A DNA stretch of 64,000 bases from Promicromonospora sp042731755. GTDB taxonomy: Bacteria > Actinomycetota > Actinomycetes > Actinomycetales > Cellulomonadaceae. Shown one piece after another: positions 8,320 through 17,696 of this stretch. A model generated the notes under the pieces. It was not told where the DNA came from, made no database searches, and saw only the letters and a program-made list of their open reading frames with translations. The translations under genes and the position numbers were made by a program. How positions within the stretch are numbered: the stretch's first letter is position 1; every line of letters starts with the position of its first letter. The stretch covers positions 372,001 through 436,000 of the forward strand of contig NZ_JBHWLR010000002.1 in the NCBI RefSeq assembly GCF_042731755.1, given 5' to 3'.

Positions 8320-10769
8320 GACGCCTCCCCGAACAGGTCGCCGGCGTCGACGGCCGAGCCCACGGGCACCGTCCGGGTCTGCCCCGCGAAGCTCACGACG
8401 ACGTCGCGCGGACCCGCGCCGACGACGTCGTGCAGGCGCAGCGCGACCGGACGGCCGCCCCGCCAGTCGAGGTCCACCGCGACGCCCCCGCGGGTGCGCA
8501 CGCCGGTGATCCGGCCGTCGGGCCACGCCGCCGGCAGGGCGGGCAGCAGGCGGACCGGGCTGTCGGGCGTGCCCTCGCCGGTGCCGACCAGCATCTCGGC
8601 GATCGCCGCGGCGAGGCCGAAGTTGCCGTCGATCTGGAACGGCGGGTGCGTCGAGAACAGGTTCGGCAGCAGGCCGCCCCACTCCGAGCCGTCCGGCGGC
8701 GCGTCGAGGTCGGGGTCCCCCGGGAAGGGGGTGGTCGCCTCGCGCAGCAGGTCGCGCGCGACGTCGCCGTCGCCCAGGCGCGCCCGCATCGCGATCTTCC
8801 ACGACCAGGACCAGCCCATGGCCCCCGGCCCGCGGGCGTCGAGGGTCCGGCGGGCGGCGTCGGCCAGCTCCGGGGTGCGCTCCACGTCGATGGCGTGCAG
8901 CGGGTGCAGCCCGATCAGGTGCGACAGGTGGCGGTGGTGCGGTTCGAGCGAGCCCGAGTCGTCGCCCCACTCGTACAGGGTGCCGTCGTCCGCCACGCGC
9001 AGCGGCGCGATGCGGGGCAGCGCGGCGCGGATCTCGTCGAGCAAGGGCTCTTCCGCCCCGCCCACGGCCTCCGCGGCCGCGAGCGTGCGTTCGAGCGTCG
9101 CCCGGATCAGGCTGAGGTCCATCGCGGACGACGCGCCGACGGCGCCGGACGTGCCGTCGGCGCGGAGGAAGAAGTTCTCGGGCGACGTAGACGGCGAGGT
9201 GCCGAGCGTGCCGTCCGAGCCGGGCACCAGCCAGTCGAGCGCGAAGGCGCTCGCGCCCAGCAGCAGCGGGAGCACCCGCCCCGCGAGCTCGTCGCGGTCG
9301 CGTCCGTACTCCCAGCGCTGCCACAGGTGGTCCGCGAGCCACAGGCCGCCCATCGGCCAGAACGCCCACGACGTCGGGCTGTGCCCGGCGCCGACGGGCA
9401 GCGCGTACCCCCACGGGTCGGTGTTGTGGTGCGCCACCCAGCCGCGGGCGCCGTAGAGCTCGCCGGCCACGGCACGGCCCTCGCTCGCGACGCGCTCGAT
9501 CAGGTCCAGCAGCGGCTCGTGCAGCTCGCCCAGGCCGGTGCGCTCGGCGAGCCAGTAGTTCATCTGGGTGTTGATGTTGATCGTGTAGTTGGACGACCAC
9601 GGCGGCCGCATCGACGCGTTCCAGATGCCCTGCAGGTTGGCCGGCGGCGAGCCGGGCCGCGACGACGAGACGAGCAGGTAGCGGCCGTACGCGTAGATCA
9701 CGCGCGCCAGGGCACGGTCGTCCGCGTCGGCCAGCAGGGCGGCGACGTCGACAGGCCCGGCGTCGATCGGCCCGCCGTCGACGGGCACGCCGAGCTCCAG
9801 GCCGGACCGGCCCAGCAGCTCGCGCGCGGCGGCCTCGTGCCGGGCACGCAGCGCCCCGGCGTCGGACGCCGCGACCTCCCGCGCGCGCCGGACGGCGTGC
9901 GCGACGAGGTCGGCGCGCGGCGCCTGCGGCTCGTGCCGCCACCAGCGGCGCGCGTTGGTCTCGCTCGTGACGGCGACCAGGACGCGGCGCGCCCCGGTGA
10001 GCACGACCTCGTGCGCACCGGCGTCCTCGGCCGGCACGACGGTCGCCGCACCGTCGGAGTGCACGGCCACGGCCACGGCGGCGGCCGGGTCGAACCCGGA
10101 TCCCGGCCCGTCCTCCCGCCACACGTGCGCGACGGCGTCGGGCTCGTGCGACGGCGCGCCGTCGACCGGCGTCTCCACCAGCAGGGACAGGTGCGCGACG
10201 CCGCCGTCGGCCACCCCGGCGTCCGAACCCGCGACCCGCAGCGGCGACCGGAGCCGCACCACCGCGGAGACGGGGGCGTCGGCCACGAGCTCGACCAGGA
10301 GCGCGCCGTCGGCCGCGGAGACCCAGGTGCTGCGGCGCACGGGCACGCCGTCCAGCAGGAAGGTCTCGTCGACCACCGCGGACGAGAGGTCGAGCACCCG
10401 CTCGTACCCCGCCGCGCCGATCCGGCCGAGGTCCAGGTCGAGGTCGCCGAGGGGCAGGAACTCCTGGCTCCACGGGCCCTCGAAGGTGCGCAGCAGGCGC
10501 TCGGTCTCCTCGTCGTCGTGCCGGGCGACGGCGTCCCGCACCTGGGCGAGGCGCTCGGGACCCGCGCCGCCCGCGACGACGGCGTCGAGCGCGCGCCGCG
10601 GACCGTCGGGCGTGCCCGACCACAGCGACGCGTCGTTGAGCCCGATGCGCCCGCGGGCGTCACCGAGCACCATGCCGCCGAGCTCTCCGTTGCCCACGGG
10701 TGTCGCCTCGCCCCAGCGGGCGGCGGGCGCGGTCCAGCGCAGGCGGACCGGGCGCGGTGCGGCACTCAC
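8316..10769 (-). CDS. GH95 alpha-L-fucosidase / alpha-L-galactosidase
   Basis: An 817-residue protein. The GTG at 10769 overlaps the stop of the upstream permease gene (GTGA). The N-terminal beta-domain begins VRLRWTAPAARWGEATPVGNGELGGMV, the classic GH95 opening. The (alpha/alpha)6 barrel carries NLQGIWNASMRPPWSSNYTININTQMNYW, whose NxN supports the inverting water, then TSPSTSPENFF with the probable acid Glu, EPHHRHLSHLIGLHP and HPPFQIDGNFG with the conserved Asp. No signal peptide is seen, so it trims imported oligosaccharides. GH95 includes 1,2-alpha-L-fucosidases and alpha-L-galactosidases; the sequence alone does not settle which. It sits between the permeases and an acetyl esterase. 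Confidence 0.9.
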   Translation of the reverse strand: MSAAPRPVRLRWTAPAARWGEATPVGNGELGGMVLGDARGRIGLNDASLWSGTPDGPRRALDAVVAGGAGPERLAQVRDAVARHDDEETERLLRTFEGPWSQEFLPLGDLDLDLGRIGAAGYERVLDLSSAVVDETFLLDGVPVRRSTWVSAADGALLVELVADAPVSAVVRLRSPLRVAGSDAGVADGGVAHLSLLVETPVDGAPSHEPDAVAHVWREDGPGSGFDPAAAVAVAVHSDGAATVVPAEDAGAHEVVLTGARRVLVAVTSETNARRWWRHEPQAPRADLVAHAVRRAREVAASDAGALRARHEAAARELLGRSGLELGVPVDGGPIDAGPVDVAALLADADDRALARVIYAYGRYLLVSSSRPGSPPANLQGIWNASMRPPWSSNYTININTQMNYWLAERTGLGELHEPLLDLIERVASEGRAVAGELYGARGWVAHHNTDPWGYALPVGAGHSPTSWAFWPMGGLWLADHLWQRWEYGRDRDELAGRVLPLLLGASAFALDWLVPGSDGTLGTSPSTSPENFFLRADGTSGAVGASSAMDLSLIRATLERTLAAAEAVGGAEEPLLDEIRAALPRIAPLRVADDGTLYEWGDDSGSLEPHHRHLSHLIGLHPLHAIDVERTPELADAARRTLDARGPGAMGWSWSWKIAMRARLGDGDVARDLLREATTPFPGDPDLDAPPDGSEWGGLLPNLFSTHPPFQIDGNFGLAAAIAEMLVGTGEGTPDSPVRLLPALPAAWPDGRITGVRTRGGVAVDLDWRGGRPVALRLHDVVGAGPRDVVVSFAGQTRTVPVGSAVDAGDLFGEAS

Positions 10770-11734
10770 TTGAGCCCCGAGAAGCCGATGGAGTCCACGA
10801 TCCGGCGGCCGAACGCGAGGAACAGCACCAGCATGGGCAGCGCCGCGACCAGCGTCGCGGCCATCAGGCCCGCCCAGTCCGGCGCGGCCTGCGGCGACGA
10901 CTGCTTGAACACGGCCAGGGCGAGCGTGAGCGGGCGCACGCTGTCGTCGCTGGTGACCAGGAGCGGCCAGAAGTAGTCGTTCCAGGCGCCGATGAAGCCC
11001 AGGATGGACAGCGTGGTCACGGGGCCTGACGTCATCGGCAGCGTGATCTGGAACAGCACGCGCAGCCTGCTCGCGCCGTCGATCAGCGCGGCCTCCTCGA
11101 TCTCGCGGCTGAGGCCGAGCATGAACTGGCGCAGGAAGAAGATGTTGAACGCCGAGAACAGTGCCCCGGGCAGGATCAGCCCACCGAACGTGTTGAGCAG
11201 GCCCAGGTCCTTGATCAGCACGAAGTTCGGCAGGAGCGTCAGGATGCCGGGCACCATGAGCGCCGTGAGCAGGATCGAGAACACCAGGTCGCGCCCGGGC
11301 CACTCGAGGCGGGCGAACGCGTAGGCCGCGATCAGCGAGAAGAACACGACCAGGCCGGTCGACAGCGTCGCGAAGATCAGCGAGTTCAGCGCGAAGTGCA
11401 GGATGTTGATGCTGGCGCCCGAGCCGCCCTCCGCGAGCGACTCCGCCGACGTCGCGATGCCGAGCACCCGGCGGAACGCGCCGAACGTGAAGTCGACCGG
11501 CAGCAGCGACGACGGGTGGGTGATCAGCGCGTAGTTGTTCGAGAACGACGTGCGCAGGATCCAGTAGAACGGGAAGAGCGTCACCAGCACGACGCCGCCG
11601 AGGTAGGTCCAGGCGACGGCGCGCCCCAGGCTGGGGCGGCGGCGGGACGGCGCCGGGCGGGTGCCGGCACGGTTCGTGGGACGGGCGGCGGGCCGGACGG
11701 CGGTGGCCGGTGCAGCGGATGCGGATGCGGACAT
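10766..11734 (-). CDS. ABC sugar transporter permease, MalG type
   Basis: The ATG at 11734 (MSASASAAP) has GAGG nine bases upstream; a GTG five codons earlier is less likely. The 322-residue product has a Ala/Pro/Arg-rich cytoplasmic N-terminus of about 40 residues, then six membrane helices starting at WTYLGGVVLVTLFPFYWILRTS. The EAA loop that docks the ATPase reads EIEEAALIDGASRLRVLFQITLP. The C-terminus (GRRIVDSIGFSGLK) is typical of MalG-like carbohydrate permeases. It works with the MalF-type permease encoded 46 bases upstream. No ATPase gene lies nearby, so a shared MsiK-type ATPase is expected. Confidence 0.92.
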   Translation of the reverse strand: MSASASAAPATAVRPAARPTNRAGTRPAPSRRRPSLGRAVAWTYLGGVVLVTLFPFYWILRTSFSNNYALITHPSSLLPVDFTFGAFRRVLGIATSAESLAEGGSGASINILHFALNSLIFATLSTGLVVFFSLIAAYAFARLEWPGRDLVFSILLTALMVPGILTLLPNFVLIKDLGLLNTFGGLILPGALFSAFNIFFLRQFMLGLSREIEEAALIDGASRLRVLFQITLPMTSGPVTTLSILGFIGAWNDYFWPLLVTSDDSVRPLTLALAVFKQSSPQAAPDWAGLMAATLVAALPMLVLFLAFGRRIVDSIGFSGLK

Positions 11735-11779
11735 GCGTGGGTTCCTCACTGGTTCGGGGCGGCGCGGACGGGCGACGGG

Positions 11780-12748
11780 TCAGTCGGTGTCGGACTCGTC
11801 GGCGCGCAGCAGGCGCATCTGCAGGAAGGTGATGGCGATGAGCATCGCGAACAGCGCGAGCGACATCGTGGCGGCGTAGCCGAACTCGAACTGGCCGAAC
11901 GCCTTGTCGTAGATGTAGAGCTGCAGCACGTTGGACGCGCGCGCCGGGCCGCCCTGGGTCGTCACGGCCACGAGGTCGAAGACCTGGAACGAGCCGATCA
12001 CGGTCAGCACCAGCACCATCGCCAGCACGGGCCGCAGCAGGGGCAGCGTGAGGCGGCGGAACATCTGCACCTCGTTCGCGCCGTCGATCCGCCCCGCCTC
12101 GTAGACGGTCGGCGGGATGGTCTGGAGGCCGGCGAACACGATGATCGCGTTGTAGCCCATGCCCTTCCAGACGCTGATCAGCGCGATGGTGGGGATGGCC
12201 CACTTGCTGGAGCCCAGGAAGAAGACCGGGTCGAACCCGAGCTGGCGGATGGCGATGTTCACGATGCCGAGCTGCGCGTCGAGCATCCAGGACCACGTGG
12301 TCGCGGCGACGACGCCGGAGATGAGGAACGGCAGGATGATGACGCCGCGCAGCATGGTGGAGGCCGTGAGCCGGTGCAGCACCACGGCCGTCGTGACCGA
12401 GAGCGTCATGCCGATCACGACCGACAGGAGCACGAAGTACGCCGTCACGCCGAGCGAGTGCCAGAACACCTCGTCGGCGACGAGCCGCTTCAGGTTGTCC
12501 AGGCCGGTCCACTCGGGCGGGGTGAGCACCCGGAAGTCGGTGAAGCTCAGGTAGATCCCGCGCAGCGTCGGGTAGGCCGCGAAGGCCAGGAAGCCGATGA
12601 CGGCCGGGGCGATGAGGACCCAGGCCAGCCGCGCGTCCCCGCGGTGGGCGGGCGAACCGGAGCGGCGCACCGGCCCTGTCTTGCGTTCGCGTCCGGTCGC
12701 GGTTCGTCCGCGCTCCGGGGTCGTGGTGGAGATCGCCATCGGCCTCAT
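11780..12748 (-). CDS. ABC sugar transporter permease, MalF type
   Basis: First gene of the minus-strand glycan operon. A 322-residue, six-helix permease: LAWVLIAPAVIGFLAFAAYPTLRGIYLSF is helix 1 with its periplasmic loop, and the EAA loop is YEAGRIDGANEVQMFRRLTLPLL. Start codons at 12748 (MRPMAIST) or 12739 (MAIST) are both possible; each has a GAGG-like site that is rather close. The leader to the promoter at about 12796-12825 is roughly 40 bases. It pairs with the MalG-type protein to import an oligosaccharide. Confidence 0.92.
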   Translation of the reverse strand: MRPMAISTTTPERGRTATGRERKTGPVRRSGSPAHRGDARLAWVLIAPAVIGFLAFAAYPTLRGIYLSFTDFRVLTPPEWTGLDNLKRLVADEVFWHSLGVTAYFVLLSVVIGMTLSVTTAVVLHRLTASTMLRGVIILPFLISGVVAATTWSWMLDAQLGIVNIAIRQLGFDPVFFLGSSKWAIPTIALISVWKGMGYNAIIVFAGLQTIPPTVYEAGRIDGANEVQMFRRLTLPLLRPVLAMVLVLTVIGSFQVFDLVAVTTQGGPARASNVLQLYIYDKAFGQFEFGYAATMSLALFAMLIAITFLQMRLLRADESDTD

Positions 12749-12795
12749 CCCTCGTCGTCGAAGTGCAGGAGGTAGGCACCTCGCTTGCTGCCGAG

Positions 12796-12825
12796 AGCGT
12801 AGGGCGACTAAGTTTCCGCTGTCAA
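12796..12825 (-). promoter_or_regulatory. predicted promoter of the permease-led glycan operon
   Basis: On the minus strand TTGACA (12825-12820) is followed after 18 bases by TACGCT (12801-12796), a good sigma-70-type promoter about 48 bases before the first start. The sequence from the -35 onward, TTGACAGCGGAAA, is repeated exactly at 17697-17709 before the beta-mannosidase gene, so the GCGGAAA part may be an operator within the spacer. Confidence 0.6.
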
Positions 12826-12849
12826 GAAAGTCTATTCGGGGTGGTGAAG

Positions 12850-15039
12850 ATGTCTGCTGGTGATGAATACGCGGTGCTGCGCGCTGCCGGGGTGTCGCTC
12901 GTGCTCGATCTCGCGGGCGAGATGCCGCGGGTGCTCCACTGGGGTGAGGACCTCGGCGACGTCGGCCCCGACGGCGTCGCCGCGCTGCGCGAGTCCGCGG
13001 TGACGGCGCGGGTCGCCAACTCCCCGGAGGCGCCGCGCGCGCTCACGCTGCTGCCCGTCGAGCGGGACACCTGGTCCGGCCTGCCGGGCCTGGAGGGCCA
13101 CCGCGCCGGGACGGCGACGACGCCGCGCCCGGAGCTGGTGGGGACGCGCGTGGAGGTCCCGGCCGACGGCGTCGGCGGCACGGTGCGCCTGGACGTGCGC
13201 GAGCCCGTCGCGGACCTCGTGCTCGCGGCCGAGGTGGAGCTGGAGGCCACGGGCGTGCTGCGGGTGCGGTGGACCGTGACCGCGGGGCCGGACGGCGCCG
13301 ACGCCGACGTCTACGACCTCTCGCACGTCGTGGCGCTGCTGCCCCTGCCGGCGCGCGCCACGGAGGTGCTCGACTTCAGCGGGCGCTGGAGCCGGGAGCG
13401 GCAGCCGCAGCGGCTGCCGCTGGTGGACGGCACGCACCTGCGCGAGGTGCGCCGGGGCAAGCCGGGGCTCGACTCGCCGTACCTGGTCGCCGTCGGCACG
13501 CCGGGGTTCGCCCACCGCTCGGGCGAGGTCTGGGCGGCCCACGTGGCGTGGAGCGGCGACCAGCGCTGGATCGTGCAGCGCCTGTCCGAGGGTGCCGGCG
13601 CGCACGCGGCCGTGCTCGGCGGCGGCGAGCTGCTGCGCCCCGGCGAGGTGCGGCTGGCCCCGGGCGAGAGCTACGCGGCGCCCGACGTGCTGTTCGCGTG
13701 GTCGGACGCCGGGCTGGACGGCCTCGCCGACCGGTTCCACCGCCGCACCCGTGCGCGCCGTCCGCGCCGGGCGCCGCAGCCCCTGGTGCTCAACACGTGG
13801 GAGGCCGTCTACTTCGACCACGACCTGGGCCGCCTCGGCGAGCTCGTGGACCGCGCCGCCCGCGTGGGCGTGGAGCGGATCGTGCTCGACGACGGCTGGT
13901 TCCGCGGCCGGCGGGACGACACGGCGGGCCTCGGCGACTGGCAGATCGAGGCGGATGTCTGGCCCGACGGGCTCGACCCGTTCGTCGCGCGGGTGCGCGA
14001 GGCGGGGATGGAGTTCGGGCTGTGGTTCGAGCCCGAGATGGTCAACCTCGACTCCGACCTGGCGCGCCTGCACCCCGAGTGGCTGCTGGCGCCGTCGGCG
14101 GGCGTGGGTCCGAGCTTCCGCAACCAGTACGTGCTCGACGTCGCGCACCCCGACGCGTACGCCTACCTGCTGGAGTCGATCTCGAAGCTGGTGGAGCGCT
14201 ACGAGATCGCCTACATCAAGTGGGACCACAACCGGGAGCTGCACGAGGCGGTGGTCCGCGGCGGCGCCGCCGGGGACCGGCCGGGGGTGCGGCGGCAGAC
14301 GCTCGCGCTCTACGCCCTGCTCGACGAGCTGCACCTGCGGCACCCGGGCCTGGAGATCGAGAGCTGCGCGTCGGGCGGCGGGCGGATCGACCTCGGCATC
14401 CTGGACCGCACCGAGCGGGTGTGGACGTCGGACTGCAACGACCCCGTGGAGCGCCAGCAGATCCAGCTCTGGAGCGAGCTGCTGCTGCCGCCGGAGCTGC
14501 TGGGCTCGCACGTGGGCGCGTCACGGGCGCACACCACGAACCGGGTCACCGACCTGTCCTTCCGGCTGGTGACGGCGGCGTTCGCCGCGCCGGGGATCGA
14601 GTGGGACATCACGGGCTGCACCGAGGACGAGATGGAGCGGCTCACGTCCTGGGCGGCGTTCGTCACGTCGCGGCGGGACCTGCTGCACGGGGGAGTGCGC
14701 GTGCACGCGGACCTCGCCGACGAGCAGACGCTGCTGCACGGCACCGTGGCCGAGGACGGCGCGCGGGCGCTGTTCGCGTGGGTGCGGCTGGCGACCTCGG
14801 CCGGGCCGCAGACGGCGCGGGTGCCGTTCCCGGGCCTCGACCGGGACCGCGACTACGTGGTGCGGGTGCCGGACGCGTTCGGCCCGGCCGCGATGCACGG
14901 CCAGGAGCCCGCGTGGATCGCGCGGGCCCGCGGCGCCGAGGGCTTCCGGGTGTCCGGCGCGCTCCTCGCCGGCGCCGGCCTGACGCTGCCGGTGCTGCAC
15001 CCGGCGTCAGGCATGGTGCTGGAGCTGACGGCAGACTGA
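12850..15039 (+). CDS. GH36 alpha-galactosidase (first copy)
   Basis: The ATG at 12850 (MSAGDEY) is chosen; an in-frame start at 12763 lies across the divergent promoter. The 729-residue protein has the N-terminal beta-sandwich, then LNTWEAVYFDHDLGRL opening the catalytic barrel, VLDDGWFRGRRDD, and MEFGLWFEPEMVNLDS. The nucleophile is Asp459 in YIKWDHNRE and the acid/base Asp528 in WTSDCNDPVERQ; their spacing of 69 residues matches characterised GH36 enzymes. ASGGGRIDLG is the usual cysteine-glycine loop (ESCASGGG). No signal peptide, so it acts on imported alpha-galactosides. It is divergent from the permease operon and probably co-regulated with it. Confidence 0.93.
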   Translation: MSAGDEYAVLRAAGVSLVLDLAGEMPRVLHWGEDLGDVGPDGVAALRESAVTARVANSPEAPRALTLLPVERDTWSGLPGLEGHRAGTATTPRPELVGTRVEVPADGVGGTVRLDVREPVADLVLAAEVELEATGVLRVRWTVTAGPDGADADVYDLSHVVALLPLPARATEVLDFSGRWSRERQPQRLPLVDGTHLREVRRGKPGLDSPYLVAVGTPGFAHRSGEVWAAHVAWSGDQRWIVQRLSEGAGAHAAVLGGGELLRPGEVRLAPGESYAAPDVLFAWSDAGLDGLADRFHRRTRARRPRRAPQPLVLNTWEAVYFDHDLGRLGELVDRAARVGVERIVLDDGWFRGRRDDTAGLGDWQIEADVWPDGLDPFVARVREAGMEFGLWFEPEMVNLDSDLARLHPEWLLAPSAGVGPSFRNQYVLDVAHPDAYAYLLESISKLVERYEIAYIKWDHNRELHEAVVRGGAAGDRPGVRRQTLALYALLDELHLRHPGLEIESCASGGGRIDLGILDRTERVWTSDCNDPVERQQIQLWSELLLPPELLGSHVGASRAHTTNRVTDLSFRLVTAAFAAPGIEWDITGCTEDEMERLTSWAAFVTSRRDLLHGGVRVHADLADEQTLLHGTVAEDGARALFAWVRLATSAGPQTARVPFPGLDRDRDYVVRVPDAFGPAAMHGQEPAWIARARGAEGFRVSGALLAGAGLTLPVLHPASGMVLELTAD

Positions 15040-15040
15040 A

Positions 15041-15086
15041 CGTGTCAGACGCTCAGGTCCCCGGAGGGACCTGAGCGTCTGACGCG
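15041..15086. terminator. bidirectional hairpin terminator
   Basis: A perfect 18-bp inverted repeat (15044-15061 GTCAGACGCTCAGGTCCC and 15066-15083) with a 4-base loop CGGA; three more pairs, one G-U, extend it to 15041-15086. It fills the space between the convergent GH36 and GH27 genes and so can end both transcripts. There is no clear U tract. Confidence 0.8.
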
Positions 15087-15090
15087 CGTC

Positions 15091-17538
15091 TCAGCGCGTG
15101 AAGCGGAAGCCGTCGCTCCGGATCGGCGCGTCCGAGCCGTTCACCACCACGATGCGGTGGCTGCCCCGCTTGAGGCCGGTCACGGAGTACAGCTCCTGCT
15201 GCGTCCGGCGGGCCGCGGAGCTCGTGTCCACGGTCTGCTTCAGCACGCCGTCCACGTAGACGTGCACGGGGCCCTGGTCGGGCGCCGTCGGCGCGATCCA
15301 CGTCACCCCGGTGCCCGTGAACGTGAGGTCGGTCCAGGCCTCGCCGGTGGCCGTGTGCACGTCGTCGGCGCCGTCACCGCGGAATGCGAACGTCAGCGCC
15401 GTGTCGCCCGCGGGCAGCGCCGTGAGGAACCCGGCCGACAGCACGATCGCCTGGCCGTCGGCGGTCCAGTCCGTGCCCTTGCGCAGCACCGTGTCGCCGT
15501 GCCGGATCGCCGTGAGCTCGCCCGGGTCGCGGGCCAGCTCGATGCGGGCCGCCTCGGCCTGCTCGTCGGGCACCACGATCGCGTTCGGCGTCACGAGGTT
15601 CTCCTGCTCGACGTCGACCCGGTCGAGCAGCATGAACCGCCCGCTCTTCTTCTCGATGCGCAGCTTGTGCTCGCCGTCCGCGAGGTCCGACGTCGTCCAC
15701 ACGGCCTGCTGGCTCTCGCGCGGCGTGCCGGCGGGCAGCGCGGCGTCGACCGTGTCGACGAGCTCGCCGTCGAGGTAGACCGCCACCTCGCCCTGCGACT
15801 CGTCGCGCTCGGTCACGTACGTCACGCCGGTGCCGCGGAAGGTCAGCTCGAAGGCGTCGCCGTCCTTCTCGGTCCAGTGCACGTCGTCCTCGTGGTCGCC
15901 CAGCCCGCGGCCGGTGCTGTGGCTCCAGCTCCCGGAGTAGGAGATCTCGGACGCGTCGTCGTTGAGCTGCCGGACCCGCGCGTCGGTGTCGCCCGGCGCG
16001 GGCGGCTCGTCGCCGTCCGCCACGACCGAGACCGCGAGGTCCTGCGACGTCGCCGCGACCTCCTGGTTCCCGTTGCGCTCCCAGTCGCCGCCGTAGCCCA
16101 CCTGGAGCACGTCGTCGTTCACGGTCGACGCCGCCCGCGCGGCGGGCGTGACGCGCAGCAGCCGGACGCCGTGCGGCGGCACGTCGGTGGCCGTGAAGCC
16201 CTCGGTGAACGTGCCGAGGTTCTTCCTCGCCCAGACGTCACGCACCTTGTGGCCGCCGTCGGCGAGCCCGAGGTCCGTCCAGTCGGCCGTGACGTCGGCG
16301 TCGGTCGAGCCGAGGTTGAAGAGCCCGACCACGTACGAGCCGTCGTCCTGCAGCGAGTACCAGACCTGCCGCTTCCCCGCTGTCGAGACCGGGTGCGCCG
16401 GGATCGCGGCCTGGTTGATCGCGATGACCTCCTCGTTGGTGAGCAGGTTCAGGCCGAACGTGTCGAGCTGCGTCAGGTCGTTGCCGGTGTACATCGGGGC
16501 CGCGGAGATGGCCCACAGGCTGGTCGCGGTGCGCCGCTCGTCCTGGGTGAGGCCGTCCATGCGGCCGTTGCCGACGTTGAGCGAGTCGAGGTCGCCGAAC
16601 CCGCCCGGGCCGGTGTGCCGCCACCACTGCTCGGCCTTGGGGAACAGGCGCGCGATGTTGGGCCACGTGGTCAGGGCCTCGTTCTCGCAGTAGCACTCGA
16701 CGTCCCAGTCGACGCGCCAGCCGTCGGCCTGCTCCTTCCAGTAGTCCGCGTAGGCCGGGTCGAGCGCCCAGGACAGCTCGAACCAGATGCCGCGGCTGTG
16801 CAGCGCGTCGGACCAGGCGGCGACGTCACGCCGCGCGTCGAGCGACAGGTCGGAGATGCCGGAGCCGGGGGTCACGCTGTCGAACTTGACGAAGTCGACG
16901 CCCCAGTCGCCCAGCAGGGCGCCGATCGAGTCGATGTACTTGGTGGTGCAGGGGTTGTCGAAGTCGAGCGCCCAGCCGATGCCCCAGTAGTCGGCGCGGG
17001 TCAGCGGCTGCTTGACGATGTCGCCGGTGCTGCAGCCCGGCGCGTCCCAGATCGGCAGGTCGGCCTCGTACACCTCGGGCCCGATGCCGGGGATGAAGTA
17101 CAGCCCGAACTTCTGGCCGTTGTCGTGCACGTGGTCGATCACGGCCTGGAGGCCGTCGGGGTACAGCGACGTGCTCGGGGTGGGGCGGCCGTACTCGTCG
17201 ACGCCGTCGTTCCAGCCCGCGTCCACGTTGATGCGGTCGTAGCCGTAGCGCTGCAGCTTGGTGTGCATGGCGTCCGACTGGGCGACCAGCTGGTCGGCGT
17301 CGATCCAGCGGCCGTCGCCGCTGTAGACCTGCATGCTGAAGCTGCTCCAGCCCATGTACGGCGACGTGGCGAGGTCGCCGGGCTCGACGCGGGGGACGGG
17401 CTGCGGGGGCGTGGGGGCGGGGTCGGCGGCGGCCGTCGGGGCCGTGGCGACCGCGGGAGCGGCGGAGCCGGCGGCCACGAGGCCGACGAGGGCGAGTCCG
17501 CACAGCGCCTGCCGTAGCAGGCGTCGGGGGCTTGTCAT
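15091..17538 (-). CDS. secreted GH27 alpha-galactosidase (or beta-L-arabinopyranosidase) with X2 and jelly-roll modules
   Basis: An 815-residue exported protein. A Sec signal runs from MTSPRRLLRQALCGLALVG to an AxA site near residue 32. The GH27 barrel starts at SPYMGWSSFSMQV; GYDRINVDAGWND and the nucleophile Asp220 in VDFVKFDSV follow, with FGDLDSLNVGNGRMDGLT at the end of the barrel. From about 490 a beta-sandwich module (GDWERNGNQE..., FRGTGVTYVTERDESQGEVAVYLDGEL) precedes a CBM_X2 Ig-like module at about 650-735 (AIRHGDTVLRKGTDWTADGQ). The last 80 residues repeat the second half of the first sandwich (FTGTGVTWIAPTAPDQGPVHVYVDG). It probably removes galactose side chains outside the cell. 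Divergent from the beta-mannosidase gene. Confidence 0.88.
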   Translation of the reverse strand: MTSPRRLLRQALCGLALVGLVAAGSAAPAVATAPTAAADPAPTPPQPVPRVEPGDLATSPYMGWSSFSMQVYSGDGRWIDADQLVAQSDAMHTKLQRYGYDRINVDAGWNDGVDEYGRPTPSTSLYPDGLQAVIDHVHDNGQKFGLYFIPGIGPEVYEADLPIWDAPGCSTGDIVKQPLTRADYWGIGWALDFDNPCTTKYIDSIGALLGDWGVDFVKFDSVTPGSGISDLSLDARRDVAAWSDALHSRGIWFELSWALDPAYADYWKEQADGWRVDWDVECYCENEALTTWPNIARLFPKAEQWWRHTGPGGFGDLDSLNVGNGRMDGLTQDERRTATSLWAISAAPMYTGNDLTQLDTFGLNLLTNEEVIAINQAAIPAHPVSTAGKRQVWYSLQDDGSYVVGLFNLGSTDADVTADWTDLGLADGGHKVRDVWARKNLGTFTEGFTATDVPPHGVRLLRVTPAARAASTVNDDVLQVGYGGDWERNGNQEVAATSQDLAVSVVADGDEPPAPGDTDARVRQLNDDASEISYSGSWSHSTGRGLGDHEDDVHWTEKDGDAFELTFRGTGVTYVTERDESQGEVAVYLDGELVDTVDAALPAGTPRESQQAVWTTSDLADGEHKLRIEKKSGRFMLLDRVDVEQENLVTPNAIVVPDEQAEAARIELARDPGELTAIRHGDTVLRKGTDWTADGQAIVLSAGFLTALPAGDTALTFAFRGDGADDVHTATGEAWTDLTFTGTGVTWIAPTAPDQGPVHVYVDGVLKQTVDTSSAARRTQQELYSVTGLKRGSHRIVVVNGSDAPIRSDGFRFTR

Positions 17539-17636
17539 GGGTGCTGCTCTCCATCCTTGACGAGGATGCGCGTTGGCGACGTGCGGAACGGCACTGTTCC
17601 AGGCGCGGGACGTGCCCGGCGGGCGATACGTCCTTT

Positions 17637-17651
17637 TTTGACGCGATCAAA
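17637..17651. promoter_or_regulatory. dyad operator candidate before the GH27 gene
   Basis: TTTGACGCGATCAAA is a 15-base inverted repeat (TTTGA / TCAAA around CGCGA). It overlaps a possible minus-strand promoter, TTGATC-16-TATCGC, about 90 bases before the GH27 start. It is a plausible repressor site, for ROK or another sugar regulator; not proven. Confidence 0.4.
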
Positions 17652-17696
17652 TAACCACAGCCCGGACCCTCCGCGCAAGGGCTGCGAGGCACTTGC

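Noticed and set aside
8316..12779. A single frame of 1,487 codons covering the GH95 and both permease genes
   Set aside because: Only the last 818 codons (from GTG 10769) make sense. The first part is an out-of-frame reading of two clear permease genes.
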